A stretch of 64,000 nucleotides of DNA from Dermanyssus gallinae. Taxonomy: Eukaryota; Arthropoda; Arachnida; Mesostigmata; Dermanyssidae. Below are positions 46,901-56,739 of the stretch, piece after piece. Made by a program: the position numbers and the translations under genes. The notes beneath the pieces were generated by a model. It ran no database searches. It was given only the letters and a program-made list of their open reading frames with translations, and was not told the origin of the DNA. The stretch is taken from the NCBI GenBank assembly GCA_003439945.1, contig QVRM01002806.1:1417001-1481000 (forward strand), read 5' to 3'. The stretch's first letter is position 1. Each line of letters starts with the position of its first letter.

Positions 46901-47069
46901 CGAACACCACGGACATTGAAACTCATTAGCCATTGCTGTTGCTTCTCCTTTGAAACAGAGCAGTTGCTGGCTTTGCTGCGGCTATCCACTTCTCATGCCT
47001 TGCGGTTCCAAGTGAAAATCCCGTTTTTATTGTCGGCGCGGTGAGTTTTTGAATGTTCCAAACTCAAAA
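43940..47069 (-). mobile_element. RLE non-LTR retrotransposon, nearly full length but broken, in (TAA)n
   Basis: A 3.1-kb minus-strand element bounded by (AAT)n at 43915-43939 (3' side) and 47070-47095 (5' side). It carries one long broken ORF and a 3' UTR with AATAAATAAAC and a short A run. No gag-like ORF1 precedes it: the sequence changes to (TAA)n about 70 bp upstream of the first recognised codons. Either this family has one ORF or the copy is 5'-truncated. It is diverged from the (TA)n-inserted element at 13252, so it is a different family of the same group. Confidence 0.8.
44003..46989 (-). pseudogene. RT plus C-terminal RLE protein, broken
   Basis: Consecutive minus-strand frames (46989-46252, 46247-45414, 45341-44376, 44482-44003) join into one protein. 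Lesions: a one-base frameshift near 46247, an in-frame TGA at 45414 and frameshifts after RPDG near 44380. Motifs: GGLDGLTPDHL, KLDFKNAF, GCQQGD, FYLDDGT (near 45483-45503), NLDLLGTAV, ILDLTHDDKAWTQASLPV, a finger C-x-C-x9-H-x3-C (CPCGGTVNERGLHRLSC), then RPDG and AWDVTVSDTYA. The N-terminal 150 residues are proline/serine-rich without zinc fingers. Equivalent to ORF2 at 13304-16171; inactive. Confidence 0.8.
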
Positions 47070-47095
47070 ATAATAATAATAATAATAATAATAAT
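47070..47095. repeat. (TAA)n tract, cluster tract 4
   Basis: 26 bp at the 5' edge of the minus-strand copy. The host LINE endonuclease resumes directly after it. Confidence 0.95.
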
Positions 47096-47262
47096 GGGTA
47101 GAGGAAGTCAGGATAGATAAATAGAAAACATATATGGGTAGAAGTGAGCCGGAAAAAGAAAAAGCTGGTGCGGGTAGTTGTTCAAAAAATTGGATGAACA
47201 CAAGTGGGCACAGAAAGTAAGATACAGCTATACGTAGCAAGTGAAGGAAACCTGGTTGACAA

Positions 47263-47321
47263 GATGCATATGACAATTGCTGTAAGAGATGGATATTTTT
47301 ACAGCAATTGTCATATGCATC
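47263..47321. repeat. Perfect hairpin, 23-bp arms, 13-nt loop
   Basis: 47263-47285 (GATGCATATGACAATTGCTG...) is exactly complementary to 47299-47321. Confidence 0.9.
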
Positions 47322-47944
47322 CAAAGCCGGCTTTGCATGCAATAACCGCTAAAGAGAGTTTAAAAGAGAATTCAACGAGGGTGGTTGAGTGATCAAATAA
47401 ATAAAGCAGTATTGGAGCGGAGGTAAAAAGGTGGATAAAGGAGCATATAAACTTAATGGGAAGGAACGCGGCTAAGGCAGAAAAGTATTGGGCCAATAAC
47501 AACAAAGCCAAAAATGAAGCTCAAATGTAAAAAAAATGCAATTAAAAATGCAGACGAGAGGGAATTTAACAGGATTTTGAGGCTCCCAAGGGACAGTGAG
47601 GAATACGTTTTGGGACTGTGTCAGACAGGTAAAGCAAGAATGACAAGTGCATAGTAAGGTGCATCGATATACACAATAGAGAAAATTGACACTGCGTTAC
47701 AAGCACTATTTTCACGACTGGCGTAAACAGTGTAAAATGGACAAAAACTTGCAAGGAGGTAACGATCACAGCAGATGCAATCGAAGGCAAAGTAAAATTT
47801 ATCTAGAAACGGCGTTTCGTCTAACGGATATTTTTTTTTTACGCTCTGACAACCACATTTTCGACGCTCGTAACGGGCTAAGTTGCCTGTGGCACGATAT
47901 CGTCTAAATGCATCTATCGTCATCGCGTTCTCGTACTGGAATTA

Positions 47945-48113
47945 TATAGGCTCTCTCCAGCAGAGGTATGTAGCAGCAGGGCAATGACAACCACGTCCAA
48001 CAAATTCAACCAGCACGGCCAGGGCTCGAACTAGCGATGTTTTTGCTAACCGTGGTTGCCATGGCAACGCCCCGTTTCGAACGGTGCGTTACCCGCCTAA
48101 GCCACCGCCACTA
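47945..48113 (-). repeat. tRNA-derived SINE, family D, inside the host LINE
   Basis: The minus strand begins GGTAGTGGCGGTGGCTTAGG (A box GTGGCTTAGGCGGGTAACGC) with a B box CTAGTTCGAGCCCTGG about 60 bp later, further apart than in a normal tRNA. A body with GGACGTGGTTGTCATTGCCC and CTGCTACATACCTCTGCTGG follows. Lies between linker and RT pieces of the LINE. Confidence 0.6.
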
Positions 48114-49202
48114 CCTGACGGATTTTTTAATAAATAATATTTAAATTATTTATTCCAGGCATTGGAAAATGAGTGCGTGTATTATTTAACGAAAATTAAT
48201 ACGACATTTAGGGGCATACTCTCAGAGGGTTAACGCACGCAAGGGTAGAGCTTTCCTTTTTTAGAAGGAGGGGTAGATATGACACTTTACAAAACAGGCG
48301 ACTAATCACAATTACACCTCAAGCGTGTTAAATATGTATGCATGTATTGAAGAGCAACAAAAAGAGACAAACGGGAAATTAGGAGAATGGTAGTGTGGGC
48401 TTAGAAAAGGTAGGCTAGATGATAATATTTTTTTATTAAATCAGGTTGTAGAAGCAACGATCTTGCGAGGACAAGAGTGTGTAGCAGGGATCTTAAAGCT
48501 TATGATATGATGGACAGAACAAAGTTGTATCAAATTATGTTGAAGGAGCATTTTGGGAGAAGCTGAGGAAAGTCAAAAGCTGTATGTTGGTATTTTTTTA
48601 CGTATAAAGAGAGAATAGCGCAAAGGATTAATAGCACGGGTTAAGGATGGCAGATGGGGGAAAATAGTGTATATATCGGGCAGCCAGTGCTGTTGTTTGC
48701 TGACGATATGGTAGTCTTAGGGCGGGGCATAAGCATAGTTTAACAACTATTGAAGCAGCGGAGAAACTGGACATGGCTTTTAATTTAAAAAAAAGAGCGC
48801 AATTTCAGTATTTCATGGGGTTAGGGGGAAGGAAGCTTATTTTACATAGAACGCAATACAAGTATCTGGGGGTGACAATGACGACTTGAGATGATTGTTT
48901 AGAGGAAGAAGAGATATTACGGAGGAAGAAATCTGCAAGTGGAAGAAATTCAGTCAGGTATAAGGGCCTCTGGAGATTTAACAAATATATAGTGAAGGGA
49001 TATATTAAAGGTCATGTATGTACCAGAATTGACTCTCGCTAATGTATCTCTGGCCCACAGGGCGGTGTTGGGAAAGAAGTTAAAAACAATACAAATAGAA
49101 GTGATAAGATTTGCATTGGGTTGCCATTTCCATTACGCCAGGGAGTTTTTAAAGGGGAAGGAGGATCCAAATTCATACAAATTGAAGTGCGAAGTAAACT
49201 AA

Positions 49203-49292
49203 GATTTGGTACTAGGATTAAGAATATCACAATTGAGCCAGGAAAAACCAGATCCTGGCTCGATTGTGATATTCTTAATCCTAGTACCAAAT
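49203..49292. repeat. Near-perfect hairpin, about 40-bp arms, 9-nt loop
   Basis: 49203-49242 and 49252-49292 are complementary with one mismatch (CACAATTGAGCC against the complement of GGCTCGATTGTG). Confidence 0.9.
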
Positions 49293-49624
49293 TTTACCAG
49301 ATCGAGCCTGGAAAAAAAGAAAAGCGGGGTTTAATAAGTATACGATAATTTAAGAGCGAGTGGGCTATTGGCAAAAGCCAGAGCAGGGATGTTGATTATA
49401 TATCGAACTAACTATAGGGAGAGGAAAGTAAAGAATGTCGAGCTTAGGAAGCTTGGGGACAAGCTCGTACAGGCTTGGGGAGAGATATAGACCCGTTGGA
49501 GGCCTTAGCTTTAGGATCAAATGTAAGAAAGGACCTGATCGATATTACAAAAAAGAGATTGTCTTCATGGAAAGCAAATACTCAGTATACAGTATTTGCC
49601 TACATTGATGACATATGCTGCCGT

Positions 49625-49675
49625 TCTAAGCGCCCCTAAAAGGGTGACATGTGCATTTAGGTATACATGCCAAGC
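49625..49675 (-). repeat. Right member of the inverted pair flanking the LINE cluster
   Basis: The reverse complement reads GCATGTATACCTAAATGCAC, ATGTCACCC, then GGGGCGCTTAGAACGGCAG, matching 42556-42617 with about four in five bases by eye. (TA)n follows 15 bp later. Confidence 0.6.
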
Positions 49676-49687
49676 GAATAATAAATC

Positions 49688-49689
<2 letters not shown>

Positions 49690-49768
<79 letters not shown>
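49690..49768. repeat. (TA)n microsatellite
   Basis: 79 bp of perfect TA. Confidence 0.95.
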
Positions 49769-49770
<2 letters not shown>

Positions 49771-51199
49771 TCATGTTTCCAGGTTAGCTGAGGCTAACAA
49801 ATTAACAGAAAATACTGTAGCGTTGATAATCCGCCCGCACTCATAATCTTTATTATTTCCAACTACTGGGATGGCTGATTATACGCTTACGAGCATCCAT
49901 TTCCACTTCTCTGGATAGGACGCTTGTGCATTCATCCAGCCTCTTGTCTAAACGAGAATCACAGAGTTTTTAAATCTGTGCACGGTTGATCTAGATGCCC
50001 ACTTAAGTCACCATGATTTTTCATAGGTTGAACTGTGCAACTTTTTGTGATGGCTATAAAATTGTGAAAAACAAGCTAACGTGTACTTAAATAGATACTT
50101 TTCGTCCGCTGTAGAGCACTAAACTAAGTTGGTATTACCCGCCGACTTTTAGTGAACACGTAACGATTTTGCCAATTAGACAATAATTTGCGAGTGCTCG
50201 TAGTGCCGTAAAAAATTTGCAACTACCTAACTGAATTTTGCAAAATTGTCGGCTGACTTTGACCGGAGGAAACAACAAAAGACATACGGACGGAGTCACG
50301 AGTTCCTGGTGGATTAATTGGACATAAACCCATGAAAAAGTGTCCCAAATAACATGCAATCGTTTTCGTTGTTTGTGATTGAATCGTTGCCGTTGGCGAG
50401 CAGCCTCTAGTAAGGCGCGCAAATTGGCATCTTATCTTGTGTACGGAGGCGTCCAAGGGACGGGAGGGATGAGACATAGTGAAGAAACATTTTGTCACAC
50501 ACGTGTCTGGCTTTCAACATCCCAAGACATCAGCTGCGGGGCTGCTTAAATCAGTCAGCCAGTGGCAGCAGTATTAAGAGACATAATGGCATTAAGCGTA
50601 TGTTGTAATTATTGCTACTGTTATTGTTGCACTGCTGGTGATAATCACGTCTATTATATCCCTTCTAGGAAAACCAGCGGGCATTAACAGAGACGTCAAG
50701 AAGGCGTCGTCCAGAGCTGTTGTCGTAGTAGAATTAACCAATGATCTAATTGACTTACGGTACACACACACGGACGCCACTGAAAGAAATCCGTCTGCAA
50801 GTGTGGGCCGGTGGTGCAGGGCTACAACCGGGGTCATGTTCGTTAGCTATACCGGAACGCCCCGCGGGGCGGGATGTCATGTAACAATAATTCTTTTTTG
50901 GCGCGCAGGGTAGTCTCAATAGTACTACAATACTGGTCCAGTCGTCACGTGAATTGTAACGATAAGCTGTATCAGCGCTCTAAGTATGCCGTCGCAAGCG
51001 CTGGGTCGCCCCGCATATTGGGAGGACCATATTGAGCATCACAGAACTGTGTATGCAGGCGTGTGCTCGGCTTTGCTTTGACAGTACTTGCAGAATGAGA
51101 ATCTAGCCTTCTCATTCTGAATAGGTAAGACTGAAAAGTCTGCCCTTTTGGTGAGTCACGTAGCATGTTGCTTGGACCGGGCCAGTTCGGCCTGCCAAA
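49769..51199. other. Unassigned stretch
   Basis: No gene family recognised. A short hairpin with 11-bp arms (CAGAATGAGAA) lies at 51091-51119. Confidence 0.5.
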
Positions 51200-51330
51200 T
51201 TTCCAGGGTTCTATTCCTTTTCTCTTCGTTCTCTTTTGTCGGTTCTTCCCACAAACAGCGTATTCTAATGGCTTTCACGTCTCAGATAACTATTTTAGCC
51301 ACAACGAGGACAGCCGCCACGCTGATTGTA
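51200..51330 (+). repeat. Direct repeat, copy outside the fold-back element
   Basis: Shares GGGTTCTATTCCTTTTCTC, TCTTCCCACAA, GCAGCGT-like sequence, AATGGCTTTCA and AACGAGGACAGCCGCCA with 51906-52020. It points to a partial second copy of family F material. Confidence 0.65.
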
Positions 51331-51694
51331 TCATAAGCTATTTTCCTCCTTAGAGCGGTCACGCGTTGGAACTGCGCAGCGTTGCTGGCTCGGGGCAAAG
51401 CGGTTGATGGCAATTCCGGGGTTGCGAATGAAATTATGGACACGGCCAGCGTCATAATAAGGCTCCGTGTGGACTCCCACGAGCCGTAGTGGTTTGGAAT
51501 CATCCGGGCTATTTTGTACGAGGCTTTAGAAGCCAAACTTCCAGACGCATAGGTGGTAAGCCCCTGTCCCGCATTATAGAGCAGGACTCTCTTCTTGAGT
51601 AGTGTGTCCAACACTATCTTTCAAAGCGGGCTGTTGAATGACGTTTTTAACGTCTGTTTGTACAATCGGTAACAATCCTCTTGACGGGGTTGGC
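51331..51694. other. Unassigned stretch
   Basis: Nothing recognised; may belong to an eroded family F copy. Confidence 0.35.
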
Positions 51695-51735
51695 ATATAT
51701 ATATATATATATATATATACATACATACATATATA
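51695..51735. repeat. (TA)n passing into (TACA)n microsatellite
   Basis: 25 bp of TA, then ACATACATACATATATA, at the left end of the fold-back element. Confidence 0.9.
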
Positions 51736-52913
51736 GGATCTTCCATAACCGAACGCACTTATATACGGTTTGGTAGAATTCGGCAAGAAAATGATTTTTC
51801 CAATGTGGTCTTGCTTAGGAGTGAGGATGAAATTTATAAAAGTAGCTATTCTGCCTTTTGCAAAATCTACGTTTACGGGACAACCAGTCAACGCGTGAAT
51901 GTCGAGGGTTCTATTCCTTTTCTCATCTTTCGCCTTTGCCGGATCTTCCCACAAGCAGCGTCTTTTAATGGCTTTCATGTTCCAGATAACTATTTAAGCC
52001 ATAACGAGGACAGCCGCCATATTTAAACCGATCATGCCGCCGCGTTTGGCGGGAAATTCTGCGAAAAAAACCCGACGCAAGCTAGGAAAAGTCGAATAGC
52101 CGGATTGAGGGAAGTCATAAAAAGTCGAAATGTTGTTATGTCTTACGTTGAAGCGTTCACGTGCAGAACCGTAAACGTTTGCCAATACGACAAAACATGT
52201 GCGCCGTAATGACTATTCTTAGGAAATCGCAAATTTAATTTATTATTTTTGTAACAAAGTGATGATGCTGCGTTAAGTAGTTGCCAAGTAACTAAGGACT
52301 TCTTCAACAGACATAGTTGCCATGTTATACGTTGAAGATTTTACGTTCAGAACCGTAAAAGTTTGCCGAGACGTTTCTGCCCCCTACTTCCATTGGAAAA
52401 ACATATATTCTTGCCTCGAAATATGTACCTAACGTTTTGATACACTCTTCCTGAAACAAGTCGAAATTCTAGCAAGTATGCATGCATTTACTTTTAATAT
52501 GGCGGCACTTTGATACAAACATTATAGGCATTAAATTTGCTATCGCCTGAGAATAGTCTTTTAAGTTTACATTTTTGGTCGTTATGGCACAATTTTACAG
52601 TTCTGCACATAAAAGCTTCAACGTACGTTTTATGGCGTTCCTTAAATCGCTATTTGCATCTTGCTAGCTTGCGTCGTGTGTCATTATGCCGATCACGCCA
52701 GTATGACCGGTTCCTTCATGCATTGACTGGTTCTCTTGCAAACGTAGATTATGCACAACTATGTAGAAGAAAAAGACAGAATAGCTACTTTTATAAACTT
52801 CATCCTCACTTCTAAACAAGACGTTTCCGCACCTTCATTCCACTGGAAAAAAAAATCCTTGTCGAGTTCTACCAAACCTTAGCATAAGTATATACGATTA
52901 TAGAAGACCCTAT
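51736..52913. mobile_element. Fold-back/Tc1-mariner-like non-autonomous element, family F, inserted in (TA)n
   Basis: The two ends are inverted copies. Left: TATAGGATCTTCCATAACCG then GGTTTGGTAGAATTCGGCAAG. The right end, read in reverse complement, is TATAGGGTCTTCTATAATCG then GGTTTGGTAGAACTCGACAAG. Similarity extends some hundreds of bases inward (GTAGCTATTCTG, CAAAATCTACGTTT or variants), with a short internal duplication near 52135-52190 and 52310-52370 (ACGTTGAAG ... CAGAACCGTAAA). No transposase frame. (TA)n lies at both outer ends, as expected for a transposon with a TA target. Confidence 0.6.
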
Positions 52914-52932
52914 ATATATATATATATATATG
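52914..52932. repeat. (TA)n microsatellite
   Basis: Short TA tract at the right end of the fold-back element. Confidence 0.9.
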
Positions 52933-53282
52933 GCTTTATTGATAACAAGGCAGATTGACCTATAGAAGTCAATATCTTTCGGGACGGGTAAAAGTAGGCG
53001 TTGTTCCGAAACGGGAGCCCTCTATTCTAACATTTTCATTATTCAATTTCATTATTATAGCGTGTGGTAGTATTTCTCGGCCGCTGCGACTCCACACAGT
53101 GGTCTGTTAAGATAAGGATGTTAGAAGAGGAGCATGCTAATTGCATGATGGCGTTTATCAGGGGGGTGGTTTGCCTTCCGTCTAATTCCTAGCATGCCGC
53201 GGATCACCTTGTAGGGCGGTCTTCATGGCCCTTCCCTAGCTCTGATAAGAACTCCCTTCACTGACGTTCCTGGCTCTTAGCT
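52933..53282. other. Unassigned stretch
   Basis: Nothing recognised. Confidence 0.4.
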
Positions 53283-53480
53283 ATATCCCTGCGTGGTCTA
53301 GGGGACTAGTGCGCTGGTCATGGTTGTCATCTACGGGGGTGTCGCCGGTTCAATCCTTGTTGTTGATCCCTTTGAAAGATGCTCATTGAGAATAGATCAT
53401 AAATCATACCACTGAGAGTCAGCGGCCATGCTGCCACAAGGACTGTTAGGGAAACCCTAGATATCTTAAATATACGTAGC
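53283..53480 (+). repeat. tRNA-derived SINE, family A, best preserved copy
   Basis: A box GCGTGGTCTAGGGGACTAGT, then GCGCTGGTCATGGTTGTCATC, B box GCCGGTTCAATCC. Body with ATGCTCATTGAGAATAGATC and GAGAGTCAGCGGCCATGC, tail GGGAAACCCTAGATATC. Reference for the copies at 4627, 7160 and 34454. Confidence 0.8.
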
Positions 53481-53569
53481 AGTCGGCAGCCTCACAAGTA
53501 CTATTCAACCAGCAATTCAAAGTATTGAAAGCTGGTATTGTGACAAATAGATACAAATATCTGTGCCTA

Positions 53570-53990
53570 AATGTGCCGTGATGTCATCAGATGATCGTTC
53601 GCTACTGTGTACACTTAGTACCGACGCTGATAGTTGAATATCTTTGTGACCTTGGTGTGGTTGTGACTACTAAACTAGGTTTCTCTAAACATATTACTGA
53701 CACCGTCACTTCTGCCTGCCTCATAATTATATAATGCCATGCTTAAATGTATCACTTTTAAAGATCTGGATTTTTGTGTGAATTTGTACAAAAGTATAGT
53801 CTTACCTAAATTTCTTTACTGCACCCAATTTTGGGCCTCTTATATGGTTAAAGATATAGGGCCATCGAGAGGATACAGGCCAAATTTAACAGGAAAGTGT
53901 CAAAAATATGTAATATACCTCGTGAAAGCGTATCTCTTGTGCCAATTTGACGTTTAAATAAACGATGGTATATATCGCTGTATAAAAAAA
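53570..53990 (+). pseudogene. LINE RT relic, post-catalytic region
   Basis: The plus strand reads CDLGVVVTTKLGFSKHITD (pattern: DLGV-x-x-x-x-x-L-x-F-x-x-HI), then in the frame from 53739 CITFKDLDFCVNLYKSIVLP and FLYCTQFWASY (pattern: R-x-F-x-x-x-x-x-x-x-LYK-x-x-V-x-P-x-LEY-x-x-x-W). These are the thumb/connection motifs of CR1/Jockey-like RTs. Frameshifts occur near 53730 and 53860. Confidence 0.6.
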
Positions 53991-54217
53991 AATGTGTTGC
54001 ACCGGGGACAAACCAGACCATGTTTAGTTATGTAGATAATGGACAATAGGATAACGTAGATGTTAGAGGTCGCGCACTCAGTGGAGATAAACAACATATG
54101 CTGGTGGAAAGTTCCACGAAGCCTGCAAATTCGGCAGACCTGATGTATGTTATAGCTGTATTCTGATATAAAATATTTTGTAAACAAAAATTGACAAATG
54201 TATATTAATCTAACACA

Positions 54218-54290
54218 CCTCTAACACGCCTTTTGGCCTTAAATAGGAAACTGTGCGTTTCCTATTTAAGGCCAGAAGGAGTGTTAGAGG
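54218..54290. repeat. Near-perfect hairpin, 34-bp arms, 5-nt loop
   Basis: 54218-54251 and 54257-54290 are complementary with two mismatches; core GGCCTTAAATAGGAAAC. It ends 16 bp before a (TA)n array. Confidence 0.9.
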
Positions 54291-54305
54291 GATGATTTTC
54301 GCGTC

Positions 54306-54306
<1 letters not shown>

Positions 54307-54375
<69 letters not shown>
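54307..54375. repeat. (TA)n microsatellite
   Basis: 69 bp of TA with one GTA interruption. Confidence 0.95.
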
Positions 54376-54380
<5 letters not shown>

Positions 54381-54589
54381 GATTTATTAATCATTTACAA
54401 TACGTTTGCACACTCGGCAGTGCTCGCCTTAATACAAAATAATGATAAAAAGGTGTCACGTGAGGTTAAGAATCAGCTGTCCGGTGAAAAAGGAACGACA
54501 CACGAAACAGTTCGAATACCTGTGTCGGCTTTCCTCCCGAATATGGATTCTAAGATTCGGAACGAAATTTCGACGTTTTACCGATGGAA

Positions 54590-55073
54590 CTAAAGGGTCA
54601 GTCGGGGTTGGCGCCGTGGGTAGATGCTTGACGTCGTTCGGCTTCCGTTCGAGGTACTTTTCTTGACGCTGGGTTCCGGCTTCACTTGCTTTCGGTGAAT
54701 CCACGGAGCACTAGAAAAACACGTCTGCACTGTACGACGTTCGAAAGGTTCGAAAAGTTGAGACCAGTAATCGGTCTCATGTGTAACGGTCTCAATGGAG
54801 GTTCTCAAGCGCTCGCAATGAAGCCTTGTTTTCGCAAGGTCTTCTTTGAAGTGCTCGGTGGTTAGCATCCATTGGTATATAAAAGCCTTAACATTTCGAG
54901 GGCAGGAGACTCGAGAGCATTTGAATTCTTGCGTCAGAGGCTGTCGCTTGACATTTAACGAGGAAATGCAGCGTCTGTTCGGGGCACATTGTTGAACTGG
55001 GGTAACCCTGGGTTAGAGATCCCGTGACCACACGTTTGCGAGGAGACAATTGTCCACTCCAAAGAGCTAACAC
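54590..55073 (-). pseudogene. Possible LINE RT C-terminal relic
   Basis: The minus-strand frame 55073-54888 contains MCPEQTLHFLVKCQATASDA, which resembles the C-x-x-x-x-E-T-x-x-H-x-L-x-x-C-x-x-x-x-x-x-R pattern at the C terminus of R1/Jockey-like RTs. The following frame 54868-54590 has no recognised motif. Weak support. Confidence 0.3.
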
Positions 55074-56739
55074 AGCGAAGTTATATAAAGAAAACTCAGA
55101 TTATATTTAAATAGCCACATTTTTTTTTAATTTTCACGCAACGTCAGCATGGTTTAATCGAGCCATTGATTTGACCATCAATTGTGGAAGCCCTCATAAG
55201 ACTTTTCAACAGCAAGGGGGTAGCAATGCCTATCTGGCCTAGCACCGCTCAACATCTTCTTGCGTCTAGCAAGTCCCTTACAATACAACTGCACAATGTT
55301 GACACATCCTGGGAGGTTTGACCTCCTAGTCGTGACGGCTTCTAAGAAAGACAGGGAGGCACCCTCTGCGATTTATGCTATTGTGAGCCTCATATTTTAG
55401 CTAGCTAGGCGTTGGAGTTCCGTAACATTCATATTGTATTATTTCAGTTCGACCATGACACGGAGGCGCTTAAGCGTGTCGCCCGTGAAAGACAACGTTC
55501 TCAGTTCGCAGAACAGTCGAGGCGCCGCTTGATGCTTTCCTGGCAATCCCCCCGCTTGTTGAGTTGCTTCTCTCTTGCTGCCTTTTCTTAAAGTGGCAGT
55601 AGTCTGGACGTTGTGCCATCGCGCGAGTCAATCGAAGCGCTTGTTGTCGGCCGAATGTTCCCCACGTGCAATAAGAAGCCGGAGGAAACTCATAATACGT
55701 AACTGTACGCACCATCTAGCAAGAGGTCCTTGAGGTCACCTGCAGTTTCGCAGCTATCTGTCGAGCGTCTCCGTCGGTCTGTTTCTTCCCAGTTTGCTGC
55801 TGTTTATCATCACGTCTTGCCATCTCTGATCACATTTAGTTTCTTGGCAGGAACTTTAATCATTTCATTGAATGCTTTACGATCTGCATGTTTTTAGTGT
55901 TTGACGTGACCTTGTATTTTCCTTGATCTGCCCCATTATTTTGACCACCTGACACAAAAGCGGATCTTCCTACCCTCCCCTCTCGAGTTTTAGTTCAGAG
56001 CCTGGCCGAATGCCCTGCTTTTCGTCTAGATGAACTCTATGCCCCTTGTGCAGCTCCTTGCGCGGAGGAATATGACATTTCGAGAGAGAACATCTCGCTG
56101 GCCTACGAGAAACATCTTGTGTTCAAATAAAAGTTGATAATAACATAAAAGACTTTGAACCCGGGAAGTTACTGGACCATAATGCAATGGTCACAAGCTA
56201 AGGGCTTCCCCTGCCACCATAATGCAATGGTCACCGCATCAGATCTTGCTTCGCCAGCGGACACTAAACTTCTCGGTTCAAGTGTAGATGATATACCACT
56301 TTTCCTAATAGACCTTATATTCACACTGTTTAGTTCAGCATGTCGGGACTATCTACCGGGCTCTTCAGGCAACTCAGTGGGTGTAGGCCACTAAAATTTA
56401 CCATTTCTCGACACAATTTGCACAGAAACGGCTGGCAGACAAGAGCGATTCTAAGTGCTGACATTACGAACAGAGTTGGGATCCAGCATGGTGCTGAGCT
56501 GAAACGAGGGTAAGGGTTTAAGCCAACCAATACTGAAATTATCTATTATTCAACACTTCTTATCCCAAAACCCATTGTAGAAAATCGTTCTCCCACGGCG
56601 TTCTTTTAGATGGCTACATCGGCAAATAACTGCTCTCAATGTACAAGTAGAGAAAAAAGATAGGCACACCATGCGGCGTGCGGTGGACAAATGCTGTAGG
56701 AGTTTAAAAGTCATCGCTATGAACCACGGGCCGCAAACA
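55074..56739. other. Unassigned stretch
   Basis: No recognised gene. The phrase CCATAATGCAATGGTCAC repeats near 56175-56195 and 56216-56234. Confidence 0.5.

Larger units (their letters stand above)
42660..49480 (+). mobile_element. APE-type LINE relic split by a (TAA)n/RLE-element cluster
   Basis: Endonuclease pieces at 42720-43084 and 47096-47190, and RT pieces at 47390-49480, lie in the right order on the plus strand. The endonuclease is interrupted exactly where a (TAA)n tract and the nested elements begin, and resumes directly after the last (TAA)n tract. Removing 43085-47095 would bring the two halves of the endonuclease together. The host LINE is old and full of stops. A SINE (47945-48113) is also nested in it. 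Confidence 0.65.
47096..49480 (+). pseudogene. Host LINE: end of endonuclease and reverse transcriptase relic
   Basis: VEEVRIDK at 47097-47120 followed by a diverged MGVEV-like segment continues the endonuclease interrupted at 43084. At 47390-47600 the linker before the RT is partly readable (KNADEREFNRILRLPRDSEE). At 48480-48560 AYDMMDRTKLYQIMLKEHFG (pattern: DL-x-KAYD-x-V-x-R). Near 48690-48720 LLFADDMVVLG, the palm motif. At 49014-49120 PELTLANVSLAHRAVL and VIRFALGCH match the (V)PGLTFAN ... ALGCH motif seen in tick-type LINE RTs. Many stops. Confidence 0.6.
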
